A stretch of 64,000 bases of DNA. Source: an uncultured Cellvibrio sp. GTDB taxonomy: Bacteria; Pseudomonadota; Gammaproteobacteria; Pseudomonadales; Cellvibrionaceae. This document shows positions 27,030 through 36,623 of this stretch, piece after piece (the first letter of the stretch is position 1; each line of letters starts with the position of its first letter). The notes beneath the pieces were generated by a model. It ran no database searches. It worked only from the letters and a program-made list of their open reading frames with translations, and was not told the origin of the DNA. The translations under genes were made by a program, and so were the position numbers. The stretch is from contig CAMLML010000002.1 of the NCBI GenBank assembly GCA_946481095.1, forward strand, positions 1 to 64,000, in the 5' to 3' direction.

Positions 27030-29030
27030 CTCGGAATTAGAAAAATGGATTCGTGCAATGTCTCGCTTAATTATCTTTTTTGATGTTTGATAACTCTGCT
27101 CTCTATACAAAATCGATGGCAACAAAACATGTGCAATGGCCTTTTGTTTGTCTGCCTTTGTGACCGGGGTTTGCAATAAATGGACTTTCTTTTCGGTACG
27201 ATTATATTCTGCCGCTACTGCCGTGGCGTCCGGTTTCAAAATGGTTAATTTGTTTTCTTCCATCAGCGCAAAATAATCTTCGAATTGCATTATGGCGCGA
27301 CCATCAATATCCGGAAAACGCACGAAATCACGCCCCGGCATTGGGTGTTTGCCAGAGACACCCATCAGTGAAAAGAGGGTAGGTCCCAAATCAATTTGGC
27401 TTGCGAGAGGTTTAACTTTTTTCGGCTGTAGATCTGCACCTAAAATTAATGCGGGAATATGGAATTTTTCTACGGGTACCAAATTATTGCCGTAGACGCG
27501 ATTGTCGTGGTCGGCAACTATTACAAAGAGAGTATTTCCCCAATATGGGCTGGCTTTTGCCTTTCGAATAAATTCACCATAGGCATAATCAGCATATTTC
27601 ACCGCATTGTTCACTGTGTTTTTAGGTTGTTCATAGAGTTCGATTCGTTCATCCGGAAATTCAAAAGGTTCGTGATTGGATGAAGAGAAAATCAGGCTGA
27701 AAAAGGGTTTGTTTTGTTGATGCAGTTGCAACAAGTGTTCATGGGCGTGATTAAATAAATCTTCGTCACTGGCTCCCCAGCTGCCAACGAAAACCGGGTT
27801 TTTAATATCATGAATATCGATAATTTGTTGGAAGCCATTACCAGTAAAGAAGCTTCGCATATTGTCAAAATGTGCTTCACCACCATAAATAAATTCGGTG
27901 TGATAGCCCTGACTTTTTAGCAAATCCGCGAGAGTAAAAAAATTCTTTTGTGATAACGAGAGTTTGACAACGCTCTGTGCGGGTGTTGGCATAAATCCCG
28001 CGGTGACGGCTTCAATTCCTCTGACTGATCGTGTGCCGGTTGCATAAAGTTGTTCAAACCACCAGCCTTCATCTTTTAATTTTTCCAGATTGGGAGTAAC
28101 GGGTAAGCCGCCCAAACTTTCAACGAAAGTGGCTCCTAAACTTTCTTGTAACAGAATAACCAGATTCAGTGGTTTGTCGCGGGTTATGGCAGCAGTTTGA
28201 TAATGCAGTGTAGGCAATTCAGGATGATCAAATTGATATTCCTGTAACCAGGGCCAACTTAAATTTTCTTTCAATACAGTTTCTCTATCCAATTTTCCAT
28301 AGACTTCGCTGGATTTGGCCTCATGCTTCAGATTGTAGATGGCAAAAACCACTGAATAGCTTGAACTAATAACCAATGAATTCACCAAGGCATCACCGGT
28401 AATTGCGAACAATGCAGGATTGGCTGGTCTGTGTTGAGTAGTTGATCGAATCGCTGCAAATAGAATCAGGATTACCAACGGCCATGTCAGCAGAATGATT
28501 GGCCATGAAACCTGATTGACGACAGGTTTTTTGTCGCGAATAAAACGCGCAGACAAATAACCCAGAGCAATACTCAGTGTTACGCCCAAAATCAGAGGAA
28601 TACGAAAACCATTCCAGAGAGTTGAAAATACTTCTTTGGGATATTTTAGATATTCAATAAAAAGGCGATTGGGGCGAAGGTCATATTGCATAATGAAACT
28701 GGGCGTTGCCAATTCCATAAAAATTATCAGTACAGCACCTGCAACAGCCCAATAATAAGAAAATTTTTCCCAGGCATTTTTCCATTGATTGGGTTTAAAC
28801 AATAAAATAATGAGGCAAGGAAATAAGATCCACAGACTGACCATAATCAAGTCGGCGCGAATGCCTTGAATGATAATATTCATCAGCTGGTCGGTTGCAG
28901 CAACTCGATCATATTGCCAAATCAGTAAACCTGTACGACTAATGCTCAGGAAGATCAAGCTGATCAGTAACATGCGGAATAAAAATCGATAGGGGCCTGA
29001 AAATAAAAAATTGGAAAGGGCTTTTATCAT
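27003..29030 (-). CDS. LtaS-like membrane phosphoglycerol/phosphoethanolamine transferase
   Basis: This 675-residue protein of the LTA-synthase/sulfatase fold has about five N-terminal helices (to about residue 180) and a periplasmic catalytic domain. Conserved catalytic elements are LVILLQESLGATFVESLGG, the nucleophile-region Thr in ATGTRSVRGIEAVTAG, FSSSNHEPFEFP and the metal site FVIVADHDNRVYGNN. ATG 29030 was chosen over an in-frame TTG at 29036. The substrate may be phosphatidylglycerol or phosphatidylethanolamine; the nearby CDP-glycerol genes make glycerophosphate plausible. The last residues (SSSLRRQE and stop) are encoded by a REP-like palindrome, so the natural stop was probably displaced. 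Confidence 0.85.
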   Translation of the reverse strand: MIKALSNFLFSGPYRFLFRMLLISLIFLSISRTGLLIWQYDRVAATDQLMNIIIQGIRADLIMVSLWILFPCLIILLFKPNQWKNAWEKFSYYWAVAGAVLIIFMELATPSFIMQYDLRPNRLFIEYLKYPKEVFSTLWNGFRIPLILGVTLSIALGYLSARFIRDKKPVVNQVSWPIILLTWPLVILILFAAIRSTTQHRPANPALFAITGDALVNSLVISSSYSVVFAIYNLKHEAKSSEVYGKLDRETVLKENLSWPWLQEYQFDHPELPTLHYQTAAITRDKPLNLVILLQESLGATFVESLGGLPVTPNLEKLKDEGWWFEQLYATGTRSVRGIEAVTAGFMPTPAQSVVKLSLSQKNFFTLADLLKSQGYHTEFIYGGEAHFDNMRSFFTGNGFQQIIDIHDIKNPVFVGSWGASDEDLFNHAHEHLLQLHQQNKPFFSLIFSSSNHEPFEFPDERIELYEQPKNTVNNAVKYADYAYGEFIRKAKASPYWGNTLFVIVADHDNRVYGNNLVPVEKFHIPALILGADLQPKKVKPLASQIDLGPTLFSLMGVSGKHPMPGRDFVRFPDIDGRAIMQFEDYFALMEENKLTILKPDATAVAAEYNRTEKKVHLLQTPVTKADKQKAIAHVLLPSILYREQSYQTSKKIIKRDIARIHFSNSESSSLRRQE

Positions 29031-29113
29031 AATCAATAGCTCACGAATGAGAATTCACAAAAATCGATGTTAAACATACCGGGGGAGTTTAATTTTGATA
29101 GCTTAAGCGAATC

Positions 29114-31294
29114 TTAAATGTCATGGTCTGTAGCCAGCAAATAATATACGGGTGCATTATTCAACTCGGGAGTGGTTGTTGAATTACCTAAATAATCCCA
29201 TGCTGCTTTATATTGGAGTCCGGTAATATTTTGTGATCCTGCGGTAGACCAAGCCATTAAATAACGTTCTTTACCTTTTGAAAATTCAAGTAGATAAGAG
29301 TTTGCATTGCTTGCCCATTTTTTTTCGAATCGGGCATCACCCAATAATGTCAGAAAAAAGGCCAGTGCAGTAAAAGCCGGGCGCTCACGAAAATTATCCT
29401 GATCATCAATTAAGCCATAACCGTGTGCAGACAAGCGCCACCAAAAAACCCGATCAACATAACCTGAACAAATTGTGATGGCCAAGTAACGCAACATAAA
29501 ATGTGCATAAATATCTTCTGGTTCACCCGGTTCCAGTTTGCGCCATTTGGGGGTGATGTAAGGACAAATGACAGGTGACCAAATGCCGGTGTGTTTTATC
29601 GGCCAATTGACCTCTGAAATGATGACTTTATTTTCGCAGTTGGGTGAAATCACCGCCAGGCTTTTCAGTAAGGCAGCTTTTTCCAATGTTGAAAATTTTC
29701 CTTGCCGATTTTCAGGTGCGCCTCGACGGTCAACGTAAAGTAAATGCGACAAAGCAGAAAAATGAAATGATTTTGGTAATGATTTTAATGCGGCAATAAC
29801 AGGAGCGTATTCAAAATCAATACAGGCTGGGCCTGTTAATTGAATATGCGGGTATATTTTTTGTAGTTCAAACGCAGGTTGCATAAGCCCAATAAGCTCA
29901 CGATTATTCCATATGCCCCATTTGACCCGGTTGTACGCGTGAGTGATTTCAATATGTTCAACCGCGTTTGCGATTGCCGGAATGACAATATTTAAAAAAG
30001 ATTTCCATGAATCCGGATTGATCACCGCTTGTCTATCCTGAATCAATGCTGCTGTGACCAACACCTTGTCATCTTTTAGTTGATTAATCAGTGTTATGGA
30101 CTTTTGCCAATCGGTAGCTGTTTCGTGATGATAAAAACGAATTAACACAGGCGGTTGATTTAATCGTTTATGTAAAATCAGTTCCTGCTCCAGATAATCT
30201 GCTTTGGGATGCAATGCAAAACCAATTCGGTTTTTCATATCAACCGCTCGTTGAAAGCCTTGCGGTAATTGTTTTTTGTATTCAATCCAAACCTGTGGCA
30301 AAGCAGTTAGTGTTTTCCAGAGAGAACTTAACATAAAGCGCCATTCGCGATATTGGGCTTTGTCTTTTTTGGTCATGGTAATCATGGGTTGTGCTGTTTT
30401 TTCGTCCCATAACCAAACATTTTTTGGATGAGGATAAACGCTGCGTACATTTTTGTTACGTTTTAGATAGCGAATCGGATGGCGAAATTTGCTGTTGCGT
30501 CTATGGCGCGTAAAAGTCTTGCGATAGGATTCTTCATATTGTTCAAGATCTTTGTCTATAGGTTGATGGTTGGAATAAATATATAAAAACCATCGCAGAT
30601 AGCCACTGGGCATAATCATTCGTGAAATATCAAATGCACGTTCTTTAGCATTCAGCGGGCGATCAAATATTTTGCTGCGGTTTAAATCTATCCACTGCGG
30701 TGTCAGCCAATCACCACTCACTTTTCGGGGAATAAAAATATTCTGGTTGCCCATGTCACCATGCATAAAACCCGCATCGTGCATGGCCCGAACAGCAGGA
30801 GCTAAATGCAATAAGAGTTGCATCAAGGGTTCGCTATTACGTTTTTCCCACAAAATATTGCTAATTAAATCGCGAAAACAATCTGACGGTTCAAATAAAC
30901 ATATGTAGTAACTTTCTTTTAATCGACTACCTTGCCATAGTTCAAACCAGGCAATAGGTGCTGGTGTGCCAATTTTATTTTGTTGTAAAAAACGCGCGGC
31001 AATAAAAGAACGTTGAGCTTTGGATTTATTTTTTTTATCGTACCAGTCTTTCCAGAATGCCTGTTGTTTAAATACCTTCACGGCTATCCATACCGGGCCG
31101 GTAGCCAGTATTAATTGACATTTCACAACGTAATCAGCACCTCTTGAAAGTCTGCTTGCGGTAGCAGAGTTGAGTAGTGATTGGATGTCGCTTAACTGAT
31201 TGATAACAAGTTGATCGGAATAAACAGAAACTATCTCACCCTGATAATGATCAGAATTAAAAAGAATAGATTTATCGATAGTTGAATCTGTCAT
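29114..31294 (-). CDS. InaA/WaaP-type kinase fused to a glycosidase-like domain
   Basis: The 726-residue protein combines two enzyme modules. An N-terminal LPS-kinase-like domain (about 40-260) has the ATP-lysine in AVKVFK (Lys73), the catalytic MHDAGFMHGDMGNQN (Asp180) and the metal site QWIDLNRSKIF (Asp203). A C-terminal TIM-barrel-like region (about 360-726) resembles retaining glycosidases of the GH-A type, with RFYHHETATDWQKS, ITHAYNRVKWGIWN, ISEVNWPIKHTG (a candidate catalytic Glu) and DRVFWWRLSAHG. The start follows the YejM-like gene by 3 nt, so they are cotranscribed. It may phosphorylate and trim a lipid-A/core-type glycan, but both activities are inferred. Confidence 0.8.
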   Translation of the reverse strand: MTDSTIDKSILFNSDHYQGEIVSVYSDQLVINQLSDIQSLLNSATASRLSRGADYVVKCQLILATGPVWIAVKVFKQQAFWKDWYDKKNKSKAQRSFIAARFLQQNKIGTPAPIAWFELWQGSRLKESYYICLFEPSDCFRDLISNILWEKRNSEPLMQLLLHLAPAVRAMHDAGFMHGDMGNQNIFIPRKVSGDWLTPQWIDLNRSKIFDRPLNAKERAFDISRMIMPSGYLRWFLYIYSNHQPIDKDLEQYEESYRKTFTRHRRNSKFRHPIRYLKRNKNVRSVYPHPKNVWLWDEKTAQPMITMTKKDKAQYREWRFMLSSLWKTLTALPQVWIEYKKQLPQGFQRAVDMKNRIGFALHPKADYLEQELILHKRLNQPPVLIRFYHHETATDWQKSITLINQLKDDKVLVTAALIQDRQAVINPDSWKSFLNIVIPAIANAVEHIEITHAYNRVKWGIWNNRELIGLMQPAFELQKIYPHIQLTGPACIDFEYAPVIAALKSLPKSFHFSALSHLLYVDRRGAPENRQGKFSTLEKAALLKSLAVISPNCENKVIISEVNWPIKHTGIWSPVICPYITPKWRKLEPGEPEDIYAHFMLRYLAITICSGYVDRVFWWRLSAHGYGLIDDQDNFRERPAFTALAFFLTLLGDARFEKKWASNANSYLLEFSKGKERYLMAWSTAGSQNITGLQYKAAWDYLGNSTTTPELNNAPVYYLLATDHDI

Positions 31295-31297
31295 GAT

Positions 31298-33130
31298 TTA
31301 GTGCTTTAGAAATCGTGAAAGTTTTTCCAGGTTATCCTGTATCACTGCAGCAGGTAGTGTTTGATTATTCAATACCCGGTAATTTTCATCGTAAACTTTT
31401 CCTTTACCTAAGTTATCGAAAAAGAAAATTTTATTTTGATAAAAAATAGCTCTTTCTGTCCAGGTTTCCATTAACAAGCTGCGAGTCTGTGAATCTTGCC
31501 CCGTTTGATCAAACAAAGATCGCCCGGTTGAATAACTGCCAATCGGATTTGTACAAGCCATTAACTCTTGCATTATGCTGGGTACTATGTCCTCATGTGA
31601 ACTCAGGTGGGTGTAAGTCTGCGATACTTTTCCGGGCCATAAAATTAACAAAGGAACTTTGGTTTGCCAGATGCTGAAATTACTGTTGTGCCCCCAATAA
31701 TTGCCGCCAGTTTCATTAAATTCCTGACCGTGGTCACTGGTAATAATAATAACGGTGTTTTCCATTAATGCACGATCTTGTAAATGGTTGATCACTTTTT
31801 GAATTTGCTGGTCAACATAATGTGCAGTTGATTTATACAGATTCAAAAAGGGCAGGGGATCATAGTTGTTATCCAGTGCCAGGTAATTAACGTTATCCAG
31901 TCTGGGTTCAAACACTTTTGGATAGTTCTCCGGCAAGCTATAGGCATGCGGGGCATCATAAAATAAAAATCCGAAAAAAGGTTTGGTGGTATCGGCAGCA
32001 TCGATTTTGTTAATTAATTGATTACTAATTTCTGCATCATTTTCAGCACTGGTTTTATGCGGGCCTTTGTTTAATTTCGTTCGTAATTTTGAAAAAATGG
32101 TTCGGTCGAATTCCGGGAAAGTTAATTTGGTACTGCCATAAATAAAATGTTGATATTGTTTTTCCAATGTCAGATCAAACAAAACGCTACCACGTTCATG
32201 GGTTAACATGGGGTGCCAATAAGCTCCGTTTAATCCGTAGAACAAACTGAACATGCCATAACGGGTAGAGCTACCGCCACTGAAATGATTATCAAAATTC
32301 AGCGCCTGCTTTTTTAATGTTGCCGTGAAAGGCATGATGTCTGGCGTCACCATATCAAACCGTAATGAATCAACAACCAGAAAAACGATGTTGAGCGGTT
32401 TTTCTTTAGGGCAATTGAGTGGTTCCAGTGGATAACGAATGCCGGAAGATTTAACGGATAAGTTGACCGGTTTGCTGGTGTTGATATCGAAGCCCATTTT
32501 TTTTAGTTGGGATCGCATAGTGATAGGTGGTAACCAGGGAATATAACGATTCTGGCTGGTAACGGTTTCCCATTTGAATCCGTCAGCTAAACCGTTGAGT
32601 AGAATAAACAGAATTTCAAACACTAAAAATCCACTTATCCAGCGTTTTCCTGATATTGAACTCAACCAACCACGTTTTTCAATGAAATACAAAAATAAAA
32701 ATTGAATCAAGATACTGAATAGAAAAATAATCAAAATACTTGCCCACATTTGCCATGAGAAAGCAATATTTTCCAGCAGGGCGCCACTGAATAACAAATT
32801 CATTACCATGCCATTAATATGGAAATGATAAAGCGAATAAATTTGCAGGTTGGTGATAATTAATAATTGCGCGCAAGCAAACAAAATGATCGCCAGTGTT
32901 TTTTTCAGCGAAGCAAAAATCAGGCTGATTAAGGTGATGGATAATGCCAATAAAAAACTGATCAATGTGAATTGAATAATTAACCCAAGACCTCTATAAC
33001 CCCACTCAATTACAGAATAATCGTCTGTAGAAATTCCCAGACTGATGAGTGCCATTGTGAGTGCATTGAGAAAACTGAACGCCAGCAACCAGGGCTGTGT
33101 TTGGGGTTTGGAAAACAAAATCGCTGTCAT
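31298..33130 (-). CDS. YejM-like (DUF3413) sulfatase-fold membrane protein
   Basis: The 610-residue protein has an N-terminal membrane domain with five helices of the DUF3413 type (to about residue 190), followed by a periplasmic sulfatase-fold domain. The catalytic-type motifs are IVFLVVDSLRFDMVTPDIMP, FSGGSSTRYGMFSLFYGL (candidate nucleophile Thr) and VIIITSDHGQEFNETGGNYW. In E. coli the homolog YejM/LapC controls LPS synthesis and is catalytically inactive, whereas this copy keeps the metal-binding Asp and His residues, so a transferase role is possible. It is the first of three leftward genes and diverges from the tagD-like gene. Confidence 0.85.
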   Translation of the reverse strand: MTAILFSKPQTQPWLLAFSFLNALTMALISLGISTDDYSVIEWGYRGLGLIIQFTLISFLLALSITLISLIFASLKKTLAIILFACAQLLIITNLQIYSLYHFHINGMVMNLLFSGALLENIAFSWQMWASILIIFLFSILIQFLFLYFIEKRGWLSSISGKRWISGFLVFEILFILLNGLADGFKWETVTSQNRYIPWLPPITMRSQLKKMGFDINTSKPVNLSVKSSGIRYPLEPLNCPKEKPLNIVFLVVDSLRFDMVTPDIMPFTATLKKQALNFDNHFSGGSSTRYGMFSLFYGLNGAYWHPMLTHERGSVLFDLTLEKQYQHFIYGSTKLTFPEFDRTIFSKLRTKLNKGPHKTSAENDAEISNQLINKIDAADTTKPFFGFLFYDAPHAYSLPENYPKVFEPRLDNVNYLALDNNYDPLPFLNLYKSTAHYVDQQIQKVINHLQDRALMENTVIIITSDHGQEFNETGGNYWGHNSNFSIWQTKVPLLILWPGKVSQTYTHLSSHEDIVPSIMQELMACTNPIGSYSTGRSLFDQTGQDSQTRSLLMETWTERAIFYQNKIFFFDNLGKGKVYDENYRVLNNQTLPAAVIQDNLEKLSRFLKH

Positions 33131-33247
33131 AATCGAGTAGGAGTGCTGAAAAAAGGTGCGCTATTGTCAGGATTTATGCGGATTATTGCTAGTCTCTTGG
33201 CTATCGGGATAAAATCTGCCGCTTTATCAATTCCTCCGGATCCTTCT

Positions 33248-33646
33248 ATGATAGTCATGACCTTTGGTACTTACGATATTTTGCATTATGGCCATGTGCG
33301 TATTTTGAAACGTGCACGTGAACTTGGTGATAAATTGATCGTAGGTGTGTCGTCAGATGCGTTGAATATGTCCAAAAAAGGCCGGAATCCTGTGTATTCA
33401 GAGAAAGAGCGTATGGCGATCATTTCATCGATTCGTTATGTTGATGAAGTGTTTTTGGAAGAGTCTCTGGAGTTGAAGCGCCAATATCTGCTGCAGTACA
33501 AAGGTGATATTTTAGTGATGGGTGATGATTGGGCTGGAAAATTTGATGTCTTTTCTGATATCTGCAAGGTGGTTTATTTGCCTCGTACGCCTTCTATTTC
33601 CACAACATCTGTCATTGAAACAGTCAGATCAATTCCGGATCTGTAA
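33248..33646 (+). CDS. Glycerol-3-phosphate cytidylyltransferase (TagD-like)
   Basis: This enzyme makes CDP-glycerol, the activated donor for glycerophosphate polymers. The 132-residue product carries the nucleotidyltransferase motifs FGTYDILHYGHVRILKRA (HXGH) and RTPSISTTSVIE at the C terminus (the ISTT signature). ATG 33248 was chosen because the motif starts at the expected position; an upstream ATG at 33176 with AGGA ahead of it would add a 24-residue N-terminal extension. The next gene starts 2 nt after its stop, so the two form a pair. Confidence 0.92.
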   Translation: MIVMTFGTYDILHYGHVRILKRARELGDKLIVGVSSDALNMSKKGRNPVYSEKERMAIISSIRYVDEVFLEESLELKRQYLLQYKGDILVMGDDWAGKFDVFSDICKVVYLPRTPSISTTSVIETVRSIPDL

Positions 33647-33648
33647 TA

Positions 33649-34704
33649 ATGAAAGTCGTTCTTTACTGCTGCCAGGCGTATTCCTTTTCCATTCTGAGTC
33701 CCCTTGAGAAGGTGGCGAAGGCGCGTGGCTATCAGGTTCTCTGGTATTTGCGTGCAGATGTTTACGACAAATTTCCTTTCAAAGCTGTATCCTCTTTCAC
33801 CGGTTCACATCGCGACATTGATTTTTTTGCACCGGATATGATTTTTGTGCCTGCCAATGATGTGCCTTATTATTTTCGAGGTGTAAAAGTGCAAATTTTT
33901 CACGGTTTTGCCGGTGAAAAAAAAGGGCACTTTCGTATTCGTGATTATTTTGATTTGTATTTAACGCAAGGCCCTTATTTCACACGGGTATTTCAGGAAT
34001 TCGCCAAACAACATCGTAATTTCGAAGTGGTTGAAACGGGTTGGCCAAAACTGGATTGTTTGTTCGATGGCTCGGTAGATGCCAGTTTTTTATACGCTAA
34101 ATATAGTTTGGACAAAACTAAAAAAACTATTTTATTTGCTCCGACATTTTCTCCCAAATTAACTTCAGCCAATCTGCTCTTGCCAAAGCTGACGGAACTT
34201 AATTCAGACAACGCCGGGGTAATAGGAAAAGTATTGGTAAAATTCCATCCGCTAATGGACAAAGAAACAGTGGATTTATATAAAACGACTTTTGCCAATC
34301 ATCCTTTGGTAACAGTAGTTGATGAAGATAATTTAATTCCGTTGTTGATTGTTGCGGATTTAATGATTAGCGATACATCTTCTGCAGTGTATGAGTTTCT
34401 GTTAATGAATAAGCCGGTAGTGACACTCAATACATCCAATGCCGATCCGGCATGGATGGATTGTTCCTCTGCAGAAGATGTGATTCCTCAAGCTTTGGCA
34501 TTATTAACATCCAATCAGGCTTTTATTTCTGAAGTAGGATTGGAGTATCACCCTTACCGTGATGGAAAATCAGCAGAACGAATGATGGATGCTGTAGAGG
34601 ACTATATTCGTCGCAACGGTGTGCCATTAAAACGTAAAATTCCACTCAGGCGCCAAATCAGGTATTGGTTAATGCGCGCCAATATTTTTGATAAAACCCG
34701 TTAG
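33649..34704 (+). CDS. CDP-glycerol glycerophosphotransferase (TagB/TagF-like)
   Basis: The 351-residue protein resembles TagB/TagF enzymes that transfer glycerol phosphate from CDP-glycerol to a glycan or lipid acceptor. The conserved catalytic segments are VQIFHGFAGEKKGHFRIRDY, VVETGWPKLDCLF, FAPTFSP and ISDTSSAVYEFLLMNKPVVT. It is coupled to the cytidylyltransferase gene. The 3' end overlaps the convergent ATP-grasp gene (34658-34704). Enzymes of this type are known in Gram-negative capsule and LPS biosynthesis. Confidence 0.9.
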   Translation: MKVVLYCCQAYSFSILSPLEKVAKARGYQVLWYLRADVYDKFPFKAVSSFTGSHRDIDFFAPDMIFVPANDVPYYFRGVKVQIFHGFAGEKKGHFRIRDYFDLYLTQGPYFTRVFQEFAKQHRNFEVVETGWPKLDCLFDGSVDASFLYAKYSLDKTKKTILFAPTFSPKLTSANLLLPKLTELNSDNAGVIGKVLVKFHPLMDKETVDLYKTTFANHPLVTVVDEDNLIPLLIVADLMISDTSSAVYEFLLMNKPVVTLNTSNADPAWMDCSSAEDVIPQALALLTSNQAFISEVGLEYHPYRDGKSAERMMDAVEDYIRRNGVPLKRKIPLRRQIRYWLMRANIFDKTR

Positions 34705-35671
34705 AATCCAGCCATTGAAATATATTGGGAATTTGGGTTTTCAACTCTTCCGACGTTGAATTTTTTAACCACTCGGTCAGTTCAGCATTACCAAATCGAT
34801 GATGTCCTCCCCACATGGGATTAGCTTCCAAAAAAACCGGTTGGTTGTTAACGCAGAAAAATTCCAATGCACCGAAATCCAGTGATAAAGTTTTCATGGC
34901 TTTTGTCCATAATGACAACCAATAAGGGTCGTGCATCCATTGATAAAGTACTTTATTAGCGGCCACAAATTCATTCAAGTCTTCAAATTGTACATCACTG
35001 GCGTGAATAATTTTATCCTTGCCCACCAATGCATAACCGCCGATAATTTTTCCATTAACCCAATGCACACGAAAAACCTGCCCACAGTGGTTGATGCGAT
35101 TATCCACTTCGGCAGTAATCAGCGCTTGTGAACGAGAAACACGATTGGTAATACAGCGCCAACGCAATCGATAAATAATTGTTTTAAGTTGCTCATCGGT
35201 TTCCTGCCCAGTTAAATAGACAATACCTTTGCCTGAATCTTCATTATGCGTTCGAAAATAAGCCGGTGATCCCTGCATGAAAAGTCTAATTTTTTTTATT
35301 TGTTCCTTCGCTGGTATCCAGAATGACCAAATATCATATTTGAGTGTGTTGAGTTCTGCATCCTGCCATGCTTGATAAGTTAAATGTTTTTCAGCGCATA
35401 GATGAAAAGTGTCAGGGTGATTAAATATGCGGACATTGGTTGGTATGTGGTTTAATAAATAACGAATTTTTTTTAAGGTAGAACGTGAAGTTTGTTCAGG
35501 GTTTAATCTAATCTGAACAAAATCGGCCTGTTGCGGGTTGTCTACAATGGTCAAAGCTTTATTTTCAATTAACGCCTGTTGTTCATTCAGACGTGCACGC
35601 TCAAGCCCGTTTTGCATGAAAGACCAGCGACCAACTCCCTGTTTTCGACCTATAAAAGCAATTTTTTTCAG
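34658..35671 (-). CDS. ATP-grasp family protein (putative peptide or amide ligase)
   Basis: This is a distant ATP-grasp protein. The C-terminal metal-binding motif is visible as LEFFCVNNQPVFLEANPMWG, preceded by a long lysine-rich region (SFWIPAKEQIKKIRLF) and GKGIVYLTGQETDEQ. The open frame runs upstream past ATG 35617 to KKIAFIGRKQGVGRWSF with no ATG, and a CTG at 35671-35669 has an AAGGG site 6 nt ahead (35678-35682), so CTG is the probable start (337 residues). It follows the GT2 gene by 16 nt. The substrate is unknown. Confidence 0.6.
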   Translation of the reverse strand: MKKIAFIGRKQGVGRWSFMQNGLERARLNEQQALIENKALTIVDNPQQADFVQIRLNPEQTSRSTLKKIRYLLNHIPTNVRIFNHPDTFHLCAEKHLTYQAWQDAELNTLKYDIWSFWIPAKEQIKKIRLFMQGSPAYFRTHNEDSGKGIVYLTGQETDEQLKTIIYRLRWRCITNRVSRSQALITAEVDNRINHCGQVFRVHWVNGKIIGGYALVGKDKIIHASDVQFEDLNEFVAANKVLYQWMHDPYWLSLWTKAMKTLSLDFGALEFFCVNNQPVFLEANPMWGGHHRFGNAELTEWLKNSTSEELKTQIPNIFQWLDSNGFYQKYWRALTNT

Positions 35672-35687
35672 AGAAAACCCTTAATGA

Positions 35688-36524
35688 TCAGTTATAGGCC
35701 GGTGTGATTTTTTGGATGCCATTAAATGCCAAATAACGTCCTGTACGCTTGACTTCGTTGCGAATAATATAATTTTTTCTCCAGGTTTCCGGTGTGTCAT
35801 AAGCGCGCGGATGATCCAGATGCAAACAACTTACTGTGTAACGCACTTGTTTGCCTTTTAATCCGTAATTTTTCAGTCTTTCACCCAGTTCTCTGTCCAA
35901 ACCACCGTATTGCATATCTTCATTAAAACCATTGCAGGCGATAATGTCTTTCCGCCATGCAGAACTGTTCATCCCATTCCATGTTGCTTTTGTCGGTGTT
36001 AATAAATTCAGTAGGGATTTAAGTTTTTGACTTTTGAAAAGTTTCCATAATTTATGGTTTGACGGTTGTCCTTTGCTGGTTAACCATGACGCATTAAAAA
36101 TTACGCCTTTTTCAATATCTTGCATATTGATTGCGCGCGAAACCTCAGTTGTTAATTTCACATAACCACCGGAAAGAAAATAGCCGGATTTTGCCAATTG
36201 TTTATGTTTGCGAACGAAATCTGTTTCGGGACTGCAGTCGCCATCAGTAAAAATGAGATAATCGCAATCAGTTTGGTCAATCGCTTTATTCAGTATTTGG
36301 CATTTGCGAAACCCTTCATCGGCGTGCCAGATATGTTGAATATTCATCGTATTTTTTTGTTGGAAAGATTCAATCACCTTGCGTGTTTCAAGGCCTGAGC
36401 CGTCATCAGCGATTATTAATGTGAAGTATTTATCGGATTGCATTTCATAGCCCGACAACACTTTCTGTAACCATTCAGGTTGATTATAGGTGGTAACAAT
36501 GACTCCGATATTTTGGGGTGTCAT
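35688..36524 (-). CDS. Glycosyltransferase family 2
   Basis: The 278-residue GT-A enzyme has the N-terminal VIVTTYNQPEWLQKVLSGY, the nucleotide-sugar/metal loop IFTDGDCSPETDFV (DXD), and a C-terminal acceptor/catalytic segment GGLDRELGERLKNYGLKG with SCLHLDHPRAYD. It is the first gene of the leftward pair GT2 to ATP-grasp. Donor and acceptor sugars are not determined. Confidence 0.88.
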   Translation of the reverse strand: MTPQNIGVIVTTYNQPEWLQKVLSGYEMQSDKYFTLIIADDGSGLETRKVIESFQQKNTMNIQHIWHADEGFRKCQILNKAIDQTDCDYLIFTDGDCSPETDFVRKHKQLAKSGYFLSGGYVKLTTEVSRAINMQDIEKGVIFNASWLTSKGQPSNHKLWKLFKSQKLKSLLNLLTPTKATWNGMNSSAWRKDIIACNGFNEDMQYGGLDRELGERLKNYGLKGKQVRYTVSCLHLDHPRAYDTPETWRKNYIIRNEVKRTGRYLAFNGIQKITPAYN

Positions 36525-36623
36525 GAAAATTCTCCCTCATGAGATATTCAGATATCGAAAATATCCAAAGTCTACAGGTGGATTCATGACAAAATGATGT
36601 ATCGGAATGAATGTAACAAATAT

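Noticed and set aside
27692..29030. True sulfatase activity for the LtaS-like protein
   Set aside because: It has the membrane-anchored phosphotransferase architecture, and no Cys/Ser formylglycine motif (CXPXR) is seen.
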